Positions 49,740 to 59,488 of a DNA stretch of 64,000 nucleotides are shown here, piece by piece. The stretch's first letter is position 1; each line of letters begins with the position of its first letter. Below the pieces are notes generated by a model. That model was given only the letters and a program-made list of their open reading frames with translations. It made no database searches and was not told the DNA's origin. Source of the stretch: Candidatus Bathyarchaeota archaeon (GTDB taxonomy: Archaea > Thermoproteota > CALKCG01 > B24); NCBI GenBank assembly GCA_018396755.1, contig JAGTQM010000001.1, positions 62,001-126,000 on the forward strand, read 5' to 3'. The translations under genes and the position numbers were made by a program.

Positions 49740-51963
49740 TTATTCTCTATCTATGAAGTCTTCTGCTCTCGGAGGCTCTGGAGGCAATCCCTTACGTCTT
49801 CTTATTTCACTTACGAGTTGAGATAGCATAGATGATGGTACTGGGGCCCATCTTGAAAACGGTAAGCTCCAAAAGGCTTTACCAGACGTTGATGACCTTA
49901 TAATGTCTGCTAAGTCAAACGTTTCAGCGGCAGGTAGTTCTCCTTCGACTTGAATGACGTATTCTCTCTGATCTATCGTTAGGATGCGTCCTCTTCTAGA
50001 AGTAATAATTTTGGTTAAAGCACCAACCATTTCAGTCGGAGCTTTACTCACAAGCTTCATTATGGGTTCCAATAGAATTGGGTCTGCTGATAGAAGACAT
50101 GCATAAATTGCTCTGCGAACCATCGGTATTATTTGAGCTGGTCCTCTATGGGCGGGGTCTGAGTGTAGTTCAGCGTTTTCAAGGTTGACTTTCACACCTC
50201 TAACATATTCTCTTGTAAGCGGTCCATCGTCCATAGCTGAGAGAAACCCTGAGATTATGTAATCCTTAACTTCGTTAAGATATTGGATGCCTTTAGTTCT
50301 ATCCACGAGAATACATCCGTGAGGGTCTATACTCCAAACGTTTCTAGCTTCTTCAGCAGACCATTCATGTTCTCTAAGAATATTAGTTATTGTCCTTCGA
50401 TCTAAGGAATCATTAAGTTGACCTGAAGTTATAAGGTCTACTATTTGAGGGTCTAGAGGTTCAACACTTATGAAGACTCTGTTGTGTTTATTGGGAGATT
50501 TACCCATAAATGGACCTGCTGGTCTTCTAATGCTCTCTCTATATATAACTGTTGGTGGAGACGTTACGATTTCCAATCCAGTCTTACCTATCAGTGTTAA
50601 AGCTATTTCAAGATGTACTTGTCCAATTCCTGAGAGTAAGTACTCACCACTCTCTTGATCAATCTTAGTTACATAATTTGGGTCTTCTATTGTAAGCCTA
50701 TTTAGCATATCGACGAGTTTAGGTAGATCTCTACTATACTTAGGCTCAATAGCTATAGTTACAACAGGCTCAGTAACGTATTTGACAGCTTCAAACGGCA
50801 CAATATCTTGTGTCGATGATATTGTTTCACCAGCTCTAGCTTTACCAAGACCTAGTAAAGCCGGTATGTTTCCAGCCGATAGACTACCGACTATCTCTCT
50901 ATTAGGCCCCATGTATATACATACCTGTTGAATTCTACTGCTAGATCTAGCACCTATCAGGTAGACGTTATCACCAGAATTTATGGTTCCTGAGAAAAGT
51001 CTGCCAGTAGCTACTATACCAGCCTGTGGGTCGACAGTTATGTTAGAAACGCACATGACAACAGGACCATTGTCATCGCATTCAAGCATAGCTTTACCAA
51101 CTTCAGAAGATAGATCACCCCGCCAAATCTTAGGTATCCTATACTTCTGAGCAATATGAGGTGGAGGAAGATGTTCAACAACCATTCCCAATATTGCTTC
51201 GTGAAGTGGAACAGTTTTCGCCAAATCTTCTACATTGCCTTCTCCATAGGCGGCTACAACATCGGAAAACTTTACGCCTTTTCTCTGGGCGATTTTAAGT
51301 GTAAAGCCCCACCTATATTTAGCAGAGCCCAATGCTACACTGTTATCTACAAGATTAACCTTCCAAGCATTTCTGTACTCTGGTTCAGCGTACATTTCGA
51401 TTAAGCCGTTAAAATCCTTAACTATTTTAACAATGGTTTCCTGTATCTTTTGCGGGGTAAGCTTAAGCTCATTAATCAACCTATCAATCTTATTAATGTA
51501 TAGTACCGGTCTAACACGCTCTTCTAAAGCCTGCCTCGTTACAGTCTCAGTCTGCGTCATCACACCCTCAACAGCATCTACGACAACCACGGCCCCATCT
51601 ATTGCTCTTAAAGACCTTGTAACCTTCCCAGTAAAGTCTATATGCCCAGGCGTATCTATCAAATTTATAACATACGGCCTATTTTCGTGCTCGTAGTAAA
51701 GACTCACGTTAGCCGCTTTAATAGTCATCTGCCTCTGTTGCTCCTCCTCCATATAGTCTAATGCTAAAGCTTGGCCAGCTACGGACGGTGAAAGTAGTCC
51801 ACAAGCAGCTAAAAGACTATCAGACATTGTAGTTTTACCATGATCTACGTGGGCTATAATACCTATATTTTTCGGGCCTAAGGTTTTAACCTTAAGCCTT
51901 TCGAATGAGCTCCTTATCCCTAATTATTTTAAGGATTTCAGCTGTAGTCTTATACCTAGGCAT
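49740..51963 (-). CDS. fusA: Elongation factor 2 (aEF-2), intron-interrupted
   Basis: GTPase that translocates peptidyl-tRNA. Exon 1 is 51963-51900 (64 bases), exon 2 51868-49740 (2129 bases); joined they give 730 residues. Exon 1 starts at ATG 51963 with a GGGGATGG SD and a TATA-like AATTTAAT about 30 bases upstream, reading MPRYKTTAEILKIIRDKELI. Exon 2 continues [20 protein letters not shown] (G1 at about 27-34), then NLIDTPGH (G3), INKIDRL (G4) and the diphthamide loop HRGPAQIIP. Unspliced, frame 1 ends at TAA 51892-51894. The in-frame ORF from 51827 alone would lack the G1 motif. DphB at 11414 makes its diphthamide. Confidence 0.93.
51869..51899 (-). other. Candidate 31-nt BHB intron in EF-2 mRNA
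   Basis: UUCG (51905-51902) pairs with CGAA (51874-51871). Between them lie a 3-base bulge AAA (51901-51899), a 9-bp stem GGCTTAAGG/CCTTAGGCC (51898-51890 with 51883-51875) with loop TTAAAA, and after CGAA a second bulge AAA (51870-51868). Cutting after base 2 of each bulge removes 31 bases and yields ATT CGA A|AT ATA GG, i.e. IRNIG, the canonical EF-2 junction. The outer exon-exon helix looks weak. Confidence 0.82.
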
Positions 51964-52514
51964 TTCCATCCCCTTTTAAGTAAGAAAACTATTAAATTTC
52001 AATCTTATTAATCTTTGCAAAATTGCTTCACTACACGATTTTATGTTTTCATCTCCTCAAGACCCTTTTCCCCAGTCATTCAAGAGGCTGGGATCTAAGA
52101 GGATTTCACTACTCCCAACCAAAGCCTCATCGTATCTGGTTCGATATCTGTCCATAGTAGACCTAAGAGGCTAAGTAAAAGACCTAAATTTAAGTTAAGT
52201 CGCTTATTTTTTCATTTACGCTATCAATTGACCAATTAAGCGTAGTGCGGCTCTTACATTTTTAGCTTCTTTCGATTGCCCTTGAGTCCCCACAAACAAA
52301 CCCACTAGTCAAATAAACGATGCAAATATTTGGACTTAACTATCCCTAATAACAAAACCGAGTCATGATGTGCACGATCCGTCTGTCCATTAGAATCCCG
52401 AATTCCACTTACTATCCTCGTTCTATTAAAGGCTTTCTGCAGGCCTTCATAGAGACTGAAAGAGAGGTGGTAGAATTATAGATGTTGATCTTTTCCTAGT
52501 GTTGGAAAACTTGT
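51964..52514. other. Non-coding or decayed region
   Basis: Holds the EF-2 promoter and SD near its left end. The rest has short open runs on the minus strand, for example one starting at an ATG near 52156, but none that I can connect to a family. It and the following pseudogene zone probably represent decayed accessory DNA. Confidence 0.4.
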
Positions 52515-52952
52515 TTAAATTAGCGGGTTTAAGGCTTTAAGAAACCCATACTCTTTAAAATCATCGACGTTCTCTGTATAAATCATTTCTATATCGTTTT
52601 CTTTAGCCGTGACTGCTAACACGCAATCGAAGACCTCACCTTTAGATAGATTTAATTCTTTAACTATCTTAAAGACTTCCTTTGGCGCCCTAGTTGTTGG
52701 ATTTATCTTTTCAATTTCCCGACACTCCCACAAGTCTAGACATATCTCCGCGGCCTCCTCCGATGATATTGGATACTCAACCTTTTTCGGATTTGTGACC
52801 ACAGCGAAGAATTCGTATAATACTTGCGGAGATATATAAGCCTCGATTTCTCTACGCATGGCCTTCCTAATAATGTCGCTTGCTTTTTTCTGATACGGCG
52901 ATGTCTTGTTGTGTGAATGCACAAGAATATTCGTATCAAGTAATATCTTCAT
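52515..52952 (-). CDS. vapC: VapC-type PIN toxin
   Basis: 145 residues. PIN fold with KILLDTNILVHSHN (Asp7), Glu and Asp in the middle (VLYEFFAVVTN) and the C-terminal KGEVFDCVLAVTA and TENVDDFKEY acidic sites. Full set of metal residues. It overlaps the upstream AbrB-type antitoxin by 17 bases, the classic toxin-antitoxin layout. Likely an RNase toxin; its target is unknown. Confidence 0.85.
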   Translation of the reverse strand: MKILLDTNILVHSHNKTSPYQKKASDIIRKAMRREIEAYISPQVLYEFFAVVTNPKKVEYPISSEEAAEICLDLWECREIEKINPTTRAPKEVFKIVKELNLSKGEVFDCVLAVTAKENDIEMIYTENVDDFKEYGFLKALNPLI

Positions 52953-53199
52953 ATACCTCCTCCCTCGTGATCCTCCCCCTCAACATTCCAAGATTCGGTG
53001 GATTATCCAATCTATTGAGAATCCTTTTAGTCGCACTGCTTTTACGCATCACAACCAGCCTTGCCGCCCCCCCGCTTAAGACCTCAATGTACAGTCTGTC
53101 ACCGTCGGTCAAACCCAGTTTTTCCCGCACCTTACGAGGAATATATACTTTATCTTTATGATAGGTGGTCTCAGCCACATCAAACACGTATTTACCCAA
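52936..53199 (-). CDS. vapB: AbrB/MazE-type antitoxin (VapB)
   Basis: 87 residues. An N-terminal swapped-hairpin AbrB domain (KVYIPRKVREKLGLTDGDRL) binds operator DNA; the C-terminal about 40 residues (PNLGMLRGRITREEVYEDI) should bind VapC. ATG at 53199. It precedes vapC on the same strand with a 17-base overlap, so the pair is an operon under VapB autoregulation. Confidence 0.8.
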   Translation of the reverse strand: MGKYVFDVAETTYHKDKVYIPRKVREKLGLTDGDRLYIEVLSGGAARLVVMRKSSATKRILNRLDNPPNLGMLRGRITREEVYEDIT

Positions 53200-53312
53200 T
53201 CAATTGGGTAAAATATAAACCTTGTGCTCTAGGCGGGCTTGTATAATAAATCAGTCGTGTAATCAGCACAGCTCACCCAGCGCCTCCTCCCGTAAGTGGT
53301 GGCATCTGATAA

Positions 53313-54521
53313 GTGAGATACATCGTAGATTCCCTTGTTCCATGGCCCCACTCATATACCGCTCTTAATAAGAGATATGAAAATTGGGGATGGGTTATAT
53401 GGATAGCATTTATGATAATCACTCAAGTAGCCTACCACATGGGCTATTACACGGGTGCTTTAAACTATAGCGGTTGTTGTAGAGTGTGGGCAGGCGCGGG
53501 CGCTAAAATGTCACCCCCCTACGGTCCACCACTCTAATGGACTTATGCCGTCATGACTGGTGGTATACTCGCATTTGCCATAATGATACTATGGCATGCT
53601 AAAGATTACCTCAGGGAGGTGTTTGGAGCAGCCATCAAAGTTACTCCTAAGGTTAAAGAATTGGAAGCTGGAGAACCCGTTAGCTATAGGACTGCGTTTA
53701 TAATGCTGGCCATAGGATGCTTATTGCTCATAGCATCCAATCAGATGGACTTTACGCTAGGAATCATATTCTTCATATTTGCAGGGTTCATATATCCATT
53801 GGTCGAAGCATATGCTCAAGGATTCACTGGAATGGTTTACGCTCAAGAACGGGGGAGGTGACCGAGTTGGCCAGCTCACCTGATATACCCTACGCATCCA
53901 GGAACCTACACTCCTGGATGGTGCGCGTTCTTCGGAGAGATATCTCATGGAGTAAACGCCACTTCAAACATAATCACCACGTGGGGCGTTGCCCCTATGC
54001 ACGGCTTTAGAGTGGCAAGCTTGGCGGGCATTCACCCTAGGATCGTGTATAAGATCATGGTCATCACGTCCATAATAGCACTCATCGTGACGTTACCGTT
54101 CAGGGTCTTGTGGTCACACGTATTCGGAGCTAGGTTCCCTAACTGCTGGGGCGGGTTTGACTGCGATGAAATAGGTCCAGGCTCCTTCGAAGTATCTCCA
54201 CCGCCTGGAGAATTTGCAATACCGATTATATGGGGTTTCATAGCGATCGTAGTGCTTTACATGTTTAGAGCTAGGTTCGTATGGTTCCCTCTACATCCGA
54301 TGGGCCTCATAGCATTGTTCGGTGCGTCTACGCTCTGACCAGGAATATGGACTTGTCTCATAGTAACATGGATATGTAAGTGGTTGACCCTAAGAATAGG
54401 GGGAAGTAAAGCTTATGAAGACTACGGCGTACCCTTTGTTTCTGGAATATTGGGAGGAGTCATGATTGTATCAGTCATAGGAGCCATTACAGGGCTCATT
54501 AGACTATTCATACCATTCTAA
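53313..54521 (+). pseudogene. DUF6785-like membrane protein pseudogene
   Basis: One continuous frame of 403 codons with three internal stops: TAA 53535-53537, TGA 53859-53861 and TGA 54336-54338. The text reads through all of them with coherent membrane helices and motifs, such as AEGMVYAQE-like, WSHVFGARF, PPPGEFAIPI, FVWFPLHPMG and LRIGGSKAYEDY, which resemble the DUF6784/6785 oligopeptide-transporter-like family (RFPWWPLHPxG type). Just upstream of GTG 53313 are tandem stops TGA TAA (53307-53312), and the N-terminal part is missing. No frameshift is seen, so the gene died by point mutations or deletion at the 5' end. Confidence 0.7.
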
Positions 54522-54729
54522 CCTCCCTTTTTATTTTTCGCTCATGTCAAATTACAGGGGTGCATAGAGTGTAACGGAATTTTGGAGATAAGTAAAAGTA
54601 TCTTGGGTTATGAGTGAACTCCCTCCAGTTCTCATCGAATCTGATGGGAAGTTAATGGATAAAACTTAAGCAGTCATGGAAAACAAAAATTAGTAGGAGC
54701 GTAGATTTACTCGATGGAATTGCCTATCT
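54522..54729. other. Intergenic region
   Basis: 208 bases between the pseudogene and HMG-CoA reductase gene ends. I see no gene, clear terminator or RNA. Confidence 0.5.
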
Positions 54730-56007
54730 TCACTTCTCCGCAAGAAGACTCTGTAGTATCTCTTTAGCTTTATCTACTCTTATAACCCGTTCTTCTACCA
54801 TTCTTTTTGCGACTTCATCTATCAGTTCGCCAGTAGCACCAGCCATTATGGCTATGTTTCTAGCGTGAAGTTTCATATGCCCTTTTTGAATGCCTTCTGT
54901 CGCTAATGCCTTTAATGCAGCGAGGTTTTGAGCTAATCCTACTGAAGCCATGACTTCTGCTAACTCGCAAGCAGACTTTACGCCTAAAACCTTTAGGCAG
55001 ACTCTTGCTAATGGATTGGATCTAGTCGCTCCGCCGACAATTCCAACTGCTAAAGGTAGTTCTATCGTACCCACCAAATCACCATCACTATTCATCTCCC
55101 AAGCTGTCAGCGGTTGATATTTGCCCGTTCTAGCTGCATAAGCATGAGCACCGGCCTCCAATGCTCTAGTGTCATTACCCGTTGCAAGCGCCACTGCGAT
55201 TATGCCGTTCATAATCCCCTTATTATGTGTCGCACATCTAAACGGGTCGGATTTGGCAAAGTGATATGCATATAGTATTCCTTCAATGGCATCTTCGCCG
55301 CCTAAAGCCTCTTTATCGAATACCGCTTTGGCTCTTGCAAGTCTATAAACAGCTAGGTTTGAAACAATACGCAAGTACACTTTCCCCCCTGTAAGTTTCT
55401 CTATCAGTGGTGCGACGGCTTCAACCATTGTATTAACGGCATTAGCACCCATGGCGTCTCTAACATCTACGAGGAGATGTGTGATAACCATAGGTCCCAA
55501 ATCTGATTCAACAACCCTAACCTCTAAATCTCTCGCACCACCGCCCAATTTGACTAGTACCGGGTCCTGCTCGTTAGCTTTACTTAAAATCTCCTCCTTA
55601 TGAGCTAAGATGGTGTACTTAGCCCCATGTGGATCTGAAATTTTGACGAGCTGTATTTGACCAATCATCACAGGCGGTGTAGTAGACGCTTGAAAACCTC
55701 CTTTAACTCTAGCTATTTTCGCGGCATTGCTTGCTGCAGCTACGACGCTTGGCTCTTCTATAGCCATAGGCACAATGTAATCTTTCCCATTTATAAGGAA
55801 ATTTAAAGCAATACCCAACGGTATGTGCATAACACCTATAACATTCTCAATCATCCTGTCAGCTAAACTAAGCTCTAGACTTCCAGTATTTCTAAGTAAA
55901 GTACACTCCTCCTCCGTTAAATTCGCAAATTCAGCTACTATTCGTAGTCTTTCTTCTAAGCTTAACTTGTAAAAGCCAGTTATGCGGGATGTCCTTTCCA
56001 AGAACAC
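54730..56007 (-). CDS. mvaA: HMG-CoA reductase, class II
   Basis: 425 residues. Class II features: N-terminal ENVIGVMHIPLGIALNF, catalytic Glu in AIEEPSVVAAAS, Lys in CATHNKGIMNG, Asp in DVRDAMGANAVN and His in GHMKLHARN. It makes mevalonate, the isoprenoid-lipid precursor. Many archaea use class I; class II is patchy and bacterial in origin, known from Archaeoglobus and some TACK groups, so it is useful as a lineage hint. ATG at 56007. It is divergent from the fwd cluster, sharing about 117 bases of promoter DNA. Confidence 0.92.
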   Translation of the reverse strand: MFLERTSRITGFYKLSLEERLRIVAEFANLTEEECTLLRNTGSLELSLADRMIENVIGVMHIPLGIALNFLINGKDYIVPMAIEEPSVVAAASNAAKIARVKGGFQASTTPPVMIGQIQLVKISDPHGAKYTILAHKEEILSKANEQDPVLVKLGGGARDLEVRVVESDLGPMVITHLLVDVRDAMGANAVNTMVEAVAPLIEKLTGGKVYLRIVSNLAVYRLARAKAVFDKEALGGEDAIEGILYAYHFAKSDPFRCATHNKGIMNGIIAVALATGNDTRALEAGAHAYAARTGKYQPLTAWEMNSDGDLVGTIELPLAVGIVGGATRSNPLARVCLKVLGVKSACELAEVMASVGLAQNLAALKALATEGIQKGHMKLHARNIAIMAGATGELIDEVAKRMVEERVIRVDKAKEILQSLLAEK

Positions 56008-56124
56008 ACCTATCTAATAATTTCAATATATGACGAATAAATTTTTCTAAGAAGAAAAACAATTTTTAAACTGGTTAAGCATATGAAATTTCTTTCAGAG
56101 TGACTGCTTGAAAGAATTCGGACG

Positions 56125-56487
56125 GTGGTTAACCTGGTTAAAATGATACTTGTATCTGGTAGAAGCCTTGAACAAGGATTGGGAAAGGAGGCGAGTAAAT
56201 TTTCAAAACGTTACATTGATGTTACAGCAGTATGTCAACTAGACCCTGAAGACATGAGTAGGTTGAGCATAGGTGAAGGAGAAAGCCTTAGAATAAGTTC
56301 TCAACATGGAAGTATTATAGTTAAAGCAGTGAAATCTAAGCATGCCCCTCATCCCGGAGTAATCTTCATGGCATACGGTCCCTGGGTTAATAATTTAACG
56401 AGCCCAGAAACACATGGAACTGGAATGCCGAGTTTTAAAGGATTAGAAGTTGAAGTTGAACCTGTTAAAACAGCTGAACGATCTTGA
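56125..56487 (+). CDS. fwdD: Formylmethanofuran dehydrogenase subunit D
   Basis: About 120 residues from GTG 56125; ATG 56143 (MILVSGRSLEQG) aligns better with FwdD starts. It has the molybdopterin-dinucleotide-binding fold: LDPEDMSRLSIGEGESLRI in part, APHPGVIFMAYGPW and THGTGMPSFKG. In other archaea it is the C-terminal half of the FwdB-type enzyme. First gene of fwdD-B-A-C, 12 bases before fwdB. Confidence 0.9.
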   Translation: MVNLVKMILVSGRSLEQGLGKEASKFSKRYIDVTAVCQLDPEDMSRLSIGEGESLRISSQHGSIIVKAVKSKHAPHPGVIFMAYGPWVNNLTSPETHGTGMPSFKGLEVEVEPVKTAERS

Positions 56488-56499
56488 GGAGGGTTAGCT

Positions 56500-57783
56500 T
56501 TGGAGGTTTTTAAAAACGTGTTATGTCCTTTCTGTGGATGTTGTTGTGACGATTTAGAAGTTGAAGTTGACTCTAATAAGATAATCAACGTTAAAAATGC
56601 CTGTGCACTTGGACGTGGTAAATTCTTGAGCATAGGTGAACATAGACTTCTAAAGCCGTTGGTTAAAGTCGATGGTGAGCTTGTAGAGACAGACTTAGAA
56701 AAAGCGGTTGAAAAGACTGTGGAAATGATTAAAAATTCTAGCTACCCTGTTTTTTATGGATTTGGATGTGCCAGTTGTGAAGCTATAAAACTATGCTTAG
56801 AAATGGCTGATCTATCCGGTGGACTTGCAGATAATATATCTGTTGTATGCCATGGACCGACAATTCTGGGCCTGCAGGATATGGGAATTCCTTCAGCAAC
56901 ATTGGGACAGATTAGACATAGAGCTGATTTAATAGTATACTGGGGTTGTAATCCGGTGGAAGCCCATCCTAGACATACGATACGTTACGGTCCACTATCC
57001 AGTGGTAGATTTGTAACGGGGAGAAAAAGCAGACGTATGGTAGTGATAGATGTTAGAAAAACGCCTACCGCTACAATGGCAGATGTGTTTATGCAAGTTA
57101 AACCAAATAGTGATTTTGAAATTTTAACGGCTCTAAGGGCATTGGTAAATGATTTAGATTTAGAAGTTGAAGAAGTTGACGGCGTTCCAGTAGCAAAACT
57201 TGAAGAGTTGGCTGACATGATGATTAATGCGAAGTTTGGAGCATTATTCTTCGGTTTGGGTCTTACGATGAGCTATGGAAAAGAACATAATATTGAAGCT
57301 GCTATAGCCCTTGTTAGAGACTTAAATAAGAAAACCAAGTTTGTAATGATTCCTATGAGAGGGCATTTCAATGTGACTGGAGCTAATGAGGTTTTCACTT
57401 GGCAGACCGGTTATCCGTTCTGTGTAGATTTTTCAATGGGCTATCCAAGGTATAATCCTGGGGAGACGTCGGCTGTAGACGTCATAGCTAGAGGTGAATG
57501 CGATCTGTTATTTATTATAGGTGCAGACCCGTGTAGTCATCTGCCGCATTACATTGTTGAAAGGCTTAAAAACGTAAAACTTGTCGTTTTAGATCCAAGT
57601 ATAACACCAACAGTTAAAATGGCTGATGTTGCAATACCTGTTGCTTATGTTGGGATTGAAGCAAGCGGAACAGCGTATAGAATGGATGGTGTCCCTCTAC
57701 AACTTAGAAAAGTCGTTGACCCCCCTCCGGGGATTCTATCCGATGTTGATGTTTTAAATCGTATAGTTAGGAGGTTGAAGTAG
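56500..57783 (+). CDS. fwdB: Formylmethanofuran dehydrogenase subunit B
   Basis: 427 residues, the Mo/W catalytic subunit that reduces CO2 to formate inside the complex. N-terminal [4Fe-4S] cysteines at LCPFCGCCCDD (Cys9, 12 and others) and NACALG; the Mo/W-ligand Cys is in VVCHGPTILG (Cys117, in the position of Cys118 of methanogen enzymes). The gene therefore encodes a Cys rather than Sec version. TTG start with GAGG SD. It abuts fwdA. Confidence 0.93.
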   Translation: MEVFKNVLCPFCGCCCDDLEVEVDSNKIINVKNACALGRGKFLSIGEHRLLKPLVKVDGELVETDLEKAVEKTVEMIKNSSYPVFYGFGCASCEAIKLCLEMADLSGGLADNISVVCHGPTILGLQDMGIPSATLGQIRHRADLIVYWGCNPVEAHPRHTIRYGPLSSGRFVTGRKSRRMVVIDVRKTPTATMADVFMQVKPNSDFEILTALRALVNDLDLEVEEVDGVPVAKLEELADMMINAKFGALFFGLGLTMSYGKEHNIEAAIALVRDLNKKTKFVMIPMRGHFNVTGANEVFTWQTGYPFCVDFSMGYPRYNPGETSAVDVIARGECDLLFIIGADPCSHLPHYIVERLKNVKLVVLDPSITPTVKMADVAIPVAYVGIEASGTAYRMDGVPLQLRKVVDPPPGILSDVDVLNRIVRRLK

Positions 57784-59487
57784 ATGTCTGGGAAATTGCT
57801 GATAAAAAATGGTTTTGTTTTTGATCCAGTGAACGGTGTAGATGGCGAAATTATGGATGTCGCCGTAGAAAACGGCAGGATAGTGGAAGATGTTAGGGGG
57901 ACCGATGTCAGGGTTATAGATGCAACTGGTATGGTTGTAATGCCTGGAGGAGTAGATGTACATAGTCACATAGCAGGTTCAAAAGTCAATTCAGGTAGAG
58001 CTTTAAGACCAGAAGACCATTATAGAGACTATGAGATACGTAGACCCGGTTTAAGATCTGGCGTAGGATATACCGTTCCATCAACCTTCGTAACTGGCTA
58101 CCGTTATGCTAGAATGGGCTATACAACGGTCATAGAACCTGCAACTCCAATGCTTAAACAAAGACATACAATTGAAGAACTCAACGATATCCCCATAATA
58201 GATAAGGCTTCTTTCCCACTTATGGGAGATTGTTGGTTTGTAATGGAGTACCTTGAAAAGAATATGCTTAAGGAGTGTGCAGCCTACGCGGCTTGGCTTT
58301 TAAAGGCTTTGAAAGGATATGCTTTGAAGATTGTAAATCCAGGTGGTTTAGAATCTTGGGGATGGGGGAGAAACGTCAGAGGCTTAGATGATAACATACC
58401 TGGTTTTAACTTAACACCGAGAGAGATCTTAAGAGGACTATGTAAGGTTAACCAGATGCTGAATATTCCTCACCCAATACATGTGCATGCTAATAGGCTT
58501 GGACAACCTGGAAACTATCAGACGCTTATAGAAACCATGGACTGTGTCAGAGATCTATACAATGGAACTAAACCAGTCATATACTTAACTCACTGTCAGT
58601 TTAACTCTTATCTTGGCGAAAGTTGGATTGAGTTAAGTTCAGGAGCACCAGAAGTAGCTGACTATGTGAATAAGCATCCTCATGTAGTCATAGACATAGG
58701 GCAGGTTATATTTTCAAGCGCTACGACGATGACTGCAGATGGACCATTTCAATTTCAACTCCACCTCTTAACAGATTATAAATGGGTTAATGCAGATGTA
58801 GAATGCGAAACTTCCGCCGGGGTTGTACCCTTCAAGTATAAGAAGCGGAGCTACGTGCATGCGATTCAATGGATCACGGGGCTTGAATTGGCTTTACTTA
58901 TTAAAGACCCATGGAGAGTTTTTCTTACGACAGACCATCCAAATGCTGGGCCATTTACAGAATATCCTAGAGTTGTAGGTTGGCTTATAAGTCGTAAGGC
59001 TAGAGAAGCCACCATGAAAAAGGTTAATGCTAGAGCTTTAAAGAGAACAATGCTCGATAGCATCGACAGAGAATATAACCTTTACGAAATAGCTATAGTT
59101 ACTAGAGCTGGAACTGCTGGCATTTTAGGTTTAAAATCAAAGGGTCATCTCGGTGTTGGAGCTGATGCAGACATGGCAATATATGATTTCAACCCACGTA
59201 ACATTGATTTATCGAGAGATTACAAGCTTGTTAGAAGAGCACTTAGAAGAGCGGCGTATACAATAAAAACCGGAGACATCGTTTGCGTAAACGGTGAAAT
59301 AGTTAAAAGTACTGAGGGGGCGATTTTATGGGTTAATCCATCAGTCTCTCAAGATCTTGAAAATGCCGTAGTTTCAGATATCCGTAGAAGGTTTAGAGAC
59401 AATTATACTGTTGAATTTGAAAATTATCTTATCGATGAAAGTCTCCTTATCAACTCCCGCCCACTAAAAATTAAGGGAGGTGTTTAA
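57784..59487 (+). CDS. fwdA: Formylmethanofuran dehydrogenase subunit A
   Basis: 567 residues, the amidohydrolase-type binuclear-zinc subunit that condenses formate with methanofuran. GGVDVHSHIAGSK (HxH), carboxylated-Lys candidate in GYALKIVNPGG, PHPIHVHANRLG and YLTHCQFNSY (His ligands), and catalytic Asp in FLTTDHPNAGPF. Full length. ATG directly after fwdB. It ends one base before the fwdC start region. Confidence 0.94.
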   Translation: MSGKLLIKNGFVFDPVNGVDGEIMDVAVENGRIVEDVRGTDVRVIDATGMVVMPGGVDVHSHIAGSKVNSGRALRPEDHYRDYEIRRPGLRSGVGYTVPSTFVTGYRYARMGYTTVIEPATPMLKQRHTIEELNDIPIIDKASFPLMGDCWFVMEYLEKNMLKECAAYAAWLLKALKGYALKIVNPGGLESWGWGRNVRGLDDNIPGFNLTPREILRGLCKVNQMLNIPHPIHVHANRLGQPGNYQTLIETMDCVRDLYNGTKPVIYLTHCQFNSYLGESWIELSSGAPEVADYVNKHPHVVIDIGQVIFSSATTMTADGPFQFQLHLLTDYKWVNADVECETSAGVVPFKYKKRSYVHAIQWITGLELALLIKDPWRVFLTTDHPNAGPFTEYPRVVGWLISRKAREATMKKVNARALKRTMLDSIDREYNLYEIAIVTRAGTAGILGLKSKGHLGVGADADMAIYDFNPRNIDLSRDYKLVRRALRRAAYTIKTGDIVCVNGEIVKSTEGAILWVNPSVSQDLENAVVSDIRRRFRDNYTVEFENYLIDESLLINSRPLKIKGGV

Positions 59488-59488
59488 T

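Noticed and set aside
51869-51963. Programmed +1 frameshift at GCT TAA in EF-2
   Set aside because: A +1 slip would leave nine extra residues (LKVKTLGPK) before [14 protein letters not shown], which is not the EF-2 sequence. The BHB model removes them and gives the exact canonical junction.
51964-52514. CRISPR-like or transposase remnant in the gap
   Set aside because: No repeat occurs more than once and the short frames match no family that I can name.
53535-54338. Selenocysteine or readthrough recoding of the TAA/TGA codons
   Set aside because: One of the three stops is TAA, the N-terminus is missing and two further stops lie just upstream. Decay is simpler.
56500-57783. Selenocysteine-type FwdB
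   Set aside because: The codon for the Mo/W ligand is an ordinary Cys codon at residue 117 and no in-frame TGA is present.
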